From NCBI RefSeq assembly GCF_963662255.1, contig NC_085073.1:434001-498000 (forward strand): a stretch of 64,000 nt of DNA, read 5' to 3'. Below are positions 60,204 through 64,000 of the stretch, piece after piece. A model generated the notes under the pieces. It did not search any database, was not told the origin of the DNA, and saw only the letters and a program-made list of their open reading frames with translations. Position 1 is the stretch's first letter. Each line of letters starts with the position of its first letter. Source of the DNA: Cinclus cinclus (lineage: Eukaryota > Chordata > Aves > Passeriformes > Cinclidae). A program made the translations under genes and the position numbers.

Positions 60204-63200
60204 TTGGGTCACAATGGATCCTTGCTTCTCTTAACCCCTGTGGTGTCACAATGCATCCCATGACCTTTTAGGCCACTTGATGTCACAATGAATCATTTGA
60301 TTCTTGGCCTCCATGGTGACATAATAGATCCTTGCTTCTATTGGTCCCCGTGCTGTTACAATTAATCCCTGGCCCTTTTTATACCCCCTGGTGCCACAAG
60401 GGATCATTAGATTGTTAGCCTGCATTGGGTCACAATGGTTCCTTGCTTCTCTTAAGCCCTGTGGTGTCACAATGCATCCCATGCCCTTTTAGGCCACTTG
60501 ATGTCACAATGAATCATTTGATTCTTGGCCTCCATGGTGGCATAATTGTACCAGGTTTTAATTGGGCCCCATGCTTTCACAATTCATCCCTGGCCCTTTT
60601 TTTCGCCCCCTGGTGTCAAATGGGATCCTGGGATTATTAGCCTCCATTGGGTCACAATGGATCCTTGCTTCTCTTAACCCCTGTGGTGTCACAAGGCATC
60701 CCATGCCCTTTTAGGCCACTTGATGTCACAATGAATCATTTGATTCTTGGCCTCCATGGTGACATAATAGATCCTTGCTTCTATTGGTCCCCGTGCTGTT
60801 ACAATTCATCCCTGGCCATTTTTATACCCCATGGTGCCACAAGGGATCATTAGATTGTTAGCCTGCATTGGGTCACAATGGTTCCTTGAATCTCTTAACC
60901 TCTGTGGTGTCACAATGCATCCCATGCCCTTTTAGGCTACTTGATGTCACAATGAATCATTTGATTCTTGGCCTCCATGGTGACATATTAGATCCTTGCT
61001 TCTATTGGTCCCCGTGCTGTAACAATTCATCCCTGGACCTTTATATACCCCCTGGTGCCACAAGGGATCATTAGATTGTTAGCCTGCCTTGGGTCACAAT
61101 GGTTCCTTGCGTCTCTTAACCTCTGTGGTGTCACAATGCATTCCAAGAACTTTTATGCCACTTGGTCTTAAAATGAACCATTTGATTCTTGGCCTTCATG
61201 GTGTCATAATGATTCCTTGCTTCTATCGGTCCCCATGCTGTCACAGTTCATCTGTGGTCCTTTTGCGCCCCCTGGTGTCAAAAGGGATTCTTAGATTGTT
61301 AGCCTGCATTGGGTCACAATGGTTCCTTGCTTCTCTTAACCCCTGTGGTGTCACAATGCATCCCATCCCCTTTTAGGCCACTTGGTGTTACAATGAATCA
61401 TTTGATTCTTGGCCTCTATGGTGTCATAATATTTCCATGTTTTTATTGTGCCCCATGCTTTCACAATTCATCCCTGGCCCTATTACAACCCCTGTTGTCA
61501 CAATGGATCATTAGATTGTTAGCCTGCATTGGGTCACAATGGTTCCTTGATTCTCTTAACCTCTGTGGTGTCACAATGCATTCCAAGCCCTTTTAGGCCA
61601 CTTGGTCTTACAATGAACCATTTGATTCTTGGCCTTCATGGTGTCATAATGGTTCCTTGCTTCTATAGGTCCCCATGCTGTCACAGTTCATCCGTGGTCC
61701 TTTTGCGCCCCCTGTTGTCAAAAGGGATTCTTAGATTGTTAGCCTGCCTTGGGTCACAATGGTTCCTTGCTTCTCTTAACCCCTGTGGTGTCACAATGCA
61801 TCCCATGCCCTTTTAGGCCACTTGATGTCACAATGAATCATTTGATTTTTGGCCTCCATGGTGGCATAATTGTACCAGGTTTTAATTGGGCCCCATGCTT
61901 TCACAATTCATCCCTGGCCCTTTTAGGCCCCCTGGTGTCAAATGGAATCCTGGGATTATTAGCCTCCATTGGGTCACAATGGATCCTTGCTTCTCTTTAC
62001 CCCTGTGGTGTCACAATGCATCCCATGCCCTTTTAGGCCACTTGATGTCACAATGAATCATTTGATTCTTGGCCTCCATGGTGACATAATAGATCCTTGA
62101 TTCTATTGGTCCCCGTGCTGTTATAATTCATCCCTGGCCATTTTTATACACCCTGGTGTCACAAGGGATCATTAGATTGTTAGCCTGCATTGGGTCACAA
62201 TGGTTCCTTGCTTCTCTTAACCTCTGTGGTGTCACAATGCATCCCATGCCCTGTTTAGGCCACTTGATGTCACAATGAATCATTTGATTCTTGGCCTCCA
62301 TGGTGACATAATAGATCCTTGCTTCTATTGGACCCCGTGCTGTAACAATTCATCCCTGGCCCTTTTTATACCCCCTGGTGCCACAAGGGATCATTAGATT
62401 GTTAGCCTGCATTGGGTCATAATGGTTCCTTGCTTCTCTTAACCTCTGTGGTGTCACAATGCATTCCAAGCCCTTTTAGGCCACTTGGTCTTACAATGAA
62501 CCATTTGATTCTTGGCCTTCATGGTGTCATAATGGTTCCTTGTTTCTATTGGTCCCCATGCTGTCACAATTCATCCCTGGCCCTTTTACGACCCCTGGTG
62601 TCAAATGGGATCCTGGAATTATTAGCCTCCATTGGGTCACAATGGTTCCTTGCTTCTCTTAACCCCTGTGGTGTCACAATGCATCCCATGCCCTTTTAGG
62701 CCACTTGATGTCACAATGAATCATTTCATTTTTGGCCTCCATGGTGGCATAATTGTACCAGGTTTTAATTGGGCCCCATGCTTTCACAATTCATCCCTGG
62801 CCCTTTTAGGCCCATTGGTGTCACAAGGGACCATTGGATTGTTAGCCTCCATTGGGTAACAATGGTTCCTTGCTTCTCTTAACCTCTGGGGTGTCACAAT
62901 GCATTCCATGCCATTTTAGGCCACTTGATGTCACAATGAATCATTTGATTCTTGGCCTCCATGGTGTCATAATGGTTCCTTGTTTCTATTGGGCCCCATG
63001 CTGTCACAATTCATCCCTGGCCCTTTTACGCCCCCTGGTGTCAAATGGGATCCTGGGATTATTAGCCTCCATTGGGTCACAATGGATCCTTGCTTCTGTT
63101 AACCCCTGTGGTGTCACAATGCATCCCATGCCCTTTTAGGCCACTTGATGTCACAATGAATCATTTGATTCTTGGCCTCCATGGTGACATAATAGATCCT

Positions 63201-64000
63201 TGCTTCTATTGGTCCCCGTGCTGTTACAATTCATCTCTGGCCCTTTTTATACCCCCTGGTGCCACAAGGGATCATTAGATTGTTAGCCTGCATTGGGTCA
63301 TAATGGTTCCTTGCTTCTCTTAACCCCTGTGGTGTCACAATGCATCCCATGCACTTTTAGGCCACTTGATGTCACAATGAATCATTTGATTCTTGGCCTC
63401 CATGGTGACATAATAGATCCTTGCTTCTATTGGTCCCCGTGCTGTAACAATTCATCCCTGGACCTTTTTATACCCCCTGGTGCCACAAGGGATCATTAGA
63501 TTGTTAGCCTGCATTGGGTCACAATGGTTCCTTGCGTCTCTTAACCTCTGTGGTGTCACAATGCATTCCAAGACCTTTTAGGCCACTTGGTCTTAAAATG
63601 AACCATTTGATTCTTGGCCTCCATGGTGTCATAATGGTTCCTTTTTTCTATTGGGCCCCATGCTGTCACAGTTCATCTGTGGTCCTTTTGCGCCCCCTGG
63701 TGTCAAAAGGGATTCTTAGATTGTTAGCCTGCATTGGGTCACAATGGTTCCTTGCTTCTCTAAACCCTTGTGGTGTCACAATGCATCCCATACCCTTTTA
63801 GGCCACTTGGTGTTACAATGAATCATTTGATTCTTGGCCTCCATGGTGGCATAATTGTACCAAGTTTTAATTGGGCCCCATGCTGTCACAATTCATCCCT
63901 GGCCCTTTTACGCCCCCTGGTGTCAAATGGGATCCTGGGATTATTAGCCTCCATTGGGTCACAATGGATCCTTGCTTCTCTTAACCCCTGTGGTGTCACA
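60204..64000. repeat. Mixed f-containing satellite domain, right end
   Basis: About 17 monomers. Monomers at 60,647, 60,868, 61,089 and 61,309 correspond to 63,072, 63,293, 63,514 and 63,734 at an offset of 2,425. Both sets carry TCCCTGGACCTTT, TTGCGTCTCTTAACC and GTTCATCTGTGGTCC. A TT insertion, CCCTTTTTTTCGCC, is at about 60,594. The window ends inside sub-repeat 2. Confidence 0.85.

Larger units (their letters stand above)
1..64000. repeat. Satellite DNA array, 220-base monomer, spans whole window
   Basis: Every line of the window can be placed on the same 220-base repeat. The landmark TTGGGTCACAATGG recurs, for example, at 117, 1656, 7380, 13989, 24119, 36449, 46792, 52068 and 62632. From 117 to 63514 is 63,397 bases, which fits 288 monomers of 220 plus small net gains from 221-base monomers. 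Spacing between successive landmarks is nearly always 219-222, so no monomer has gained or lost a whole sub-repeat. A hand count of one consensus gives A 40, C 62, G 44 and T 74 (48% GC, 62% pyrimidine on this strand). All monomers run in the same direction and no inversion was seen. Both window edges lie inside a monomer. Satellites of about 220 bases are known (human gamma satellite, the equine 221-base centromeric satellite), but I cannot claim identity with either. The location and the species are not determined by the sequence. Confidence 0.98.

Noticed and set aside
1..64000. Transposable element or unique sequence insertion within the array
   Set aside because: Successive monomer landmarks are never separated by more than ordinary 219-222 base steps, allowing for unmarked monomers, which leaves no room for an insertion.
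1..64000. CENP-B box
   Set aside because: I looked for the TTCG...CGGG pattern of the mammalian CENP-B box and did not see it in the monomer types. A centromeric role is not excluded, but this evidence for it is lacking.

Overview
The whole window is one uninterrupted tandem array of satellite DNA. I found no protein-coding gene, RNA gene, mobile element, CRISPR array or unique sequence in it. Both ends of the window fall inside a repeat unit, so the array continues on both sides. The organism is a eukaryote. A vertebrate is likely because the repeat is strongly CpG-depleted: one CpG in the hand-counted 220-base consensus, where base composition predicts about 12. The surviving CpG sites alternate with TpG or CpA between copies, as expected under cytosine methylation. 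I cannot name the species or match a known satellite family from memory.

The array is built in layers. (1) A sub-repeat of 36-37 bases begins with GTCACAAT or a close variant. (2) Six diverged sub-repeats (37+37+36+37+37+36) form a 220-base monomer, about 291 of which fill the window. (3) Monomers fall into recognisable types, here called a to f, which differ mainly in the third to sixth sub-repeats. Types a-e are 220 bases; type f has one extra T and is 221. (4) Types are arranged in higher-order repeats (HORs) that differ between regions.

Layout. 1-7.3 kb: mixed monomers without a clear higher-order period. 7.3-10.8 kb: an 8-monomer block of 1,762 bases present twice in tandem, with three differences counted by eye. 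10.8-20.8 kb: mixed array containing blocks that recur elsewhere, at offsets of 3.74, 13.7-13.9, 20.9 and 28.2 kb. 20.8-25.2 kb: a 10-monomer HOR of 2,202-2,203 bases. 23.0-36.7 kb: a 31-monomer unit of 6,826 bases followed by a second copy that carries one extra monomer. 36.7-44.6 kb: a transition zone with isolated e-a-b-c-d runs. 44.6-59.8 kb: a regular 5-monomer HOR of 1,100 bases in the order a-b-c-d-e, thirteen copies, four of them six monomers long; part of this follows a larger 3,519-base period. 60.0-64.0 kb: abrupt return to mixed, f-containing array with a 2,425-base repeat.

The many short open reading frames are by-products of the repeat. They mostly begin at TTG or GTG, recur every 220 bases and shift frame each time because 220 is not divisible by three. 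The window is best read as part of a centromeric, pericentromeric or other heterochromatic block shaped by unequal exchange and local amplification. No function can be read directly from the sequence.
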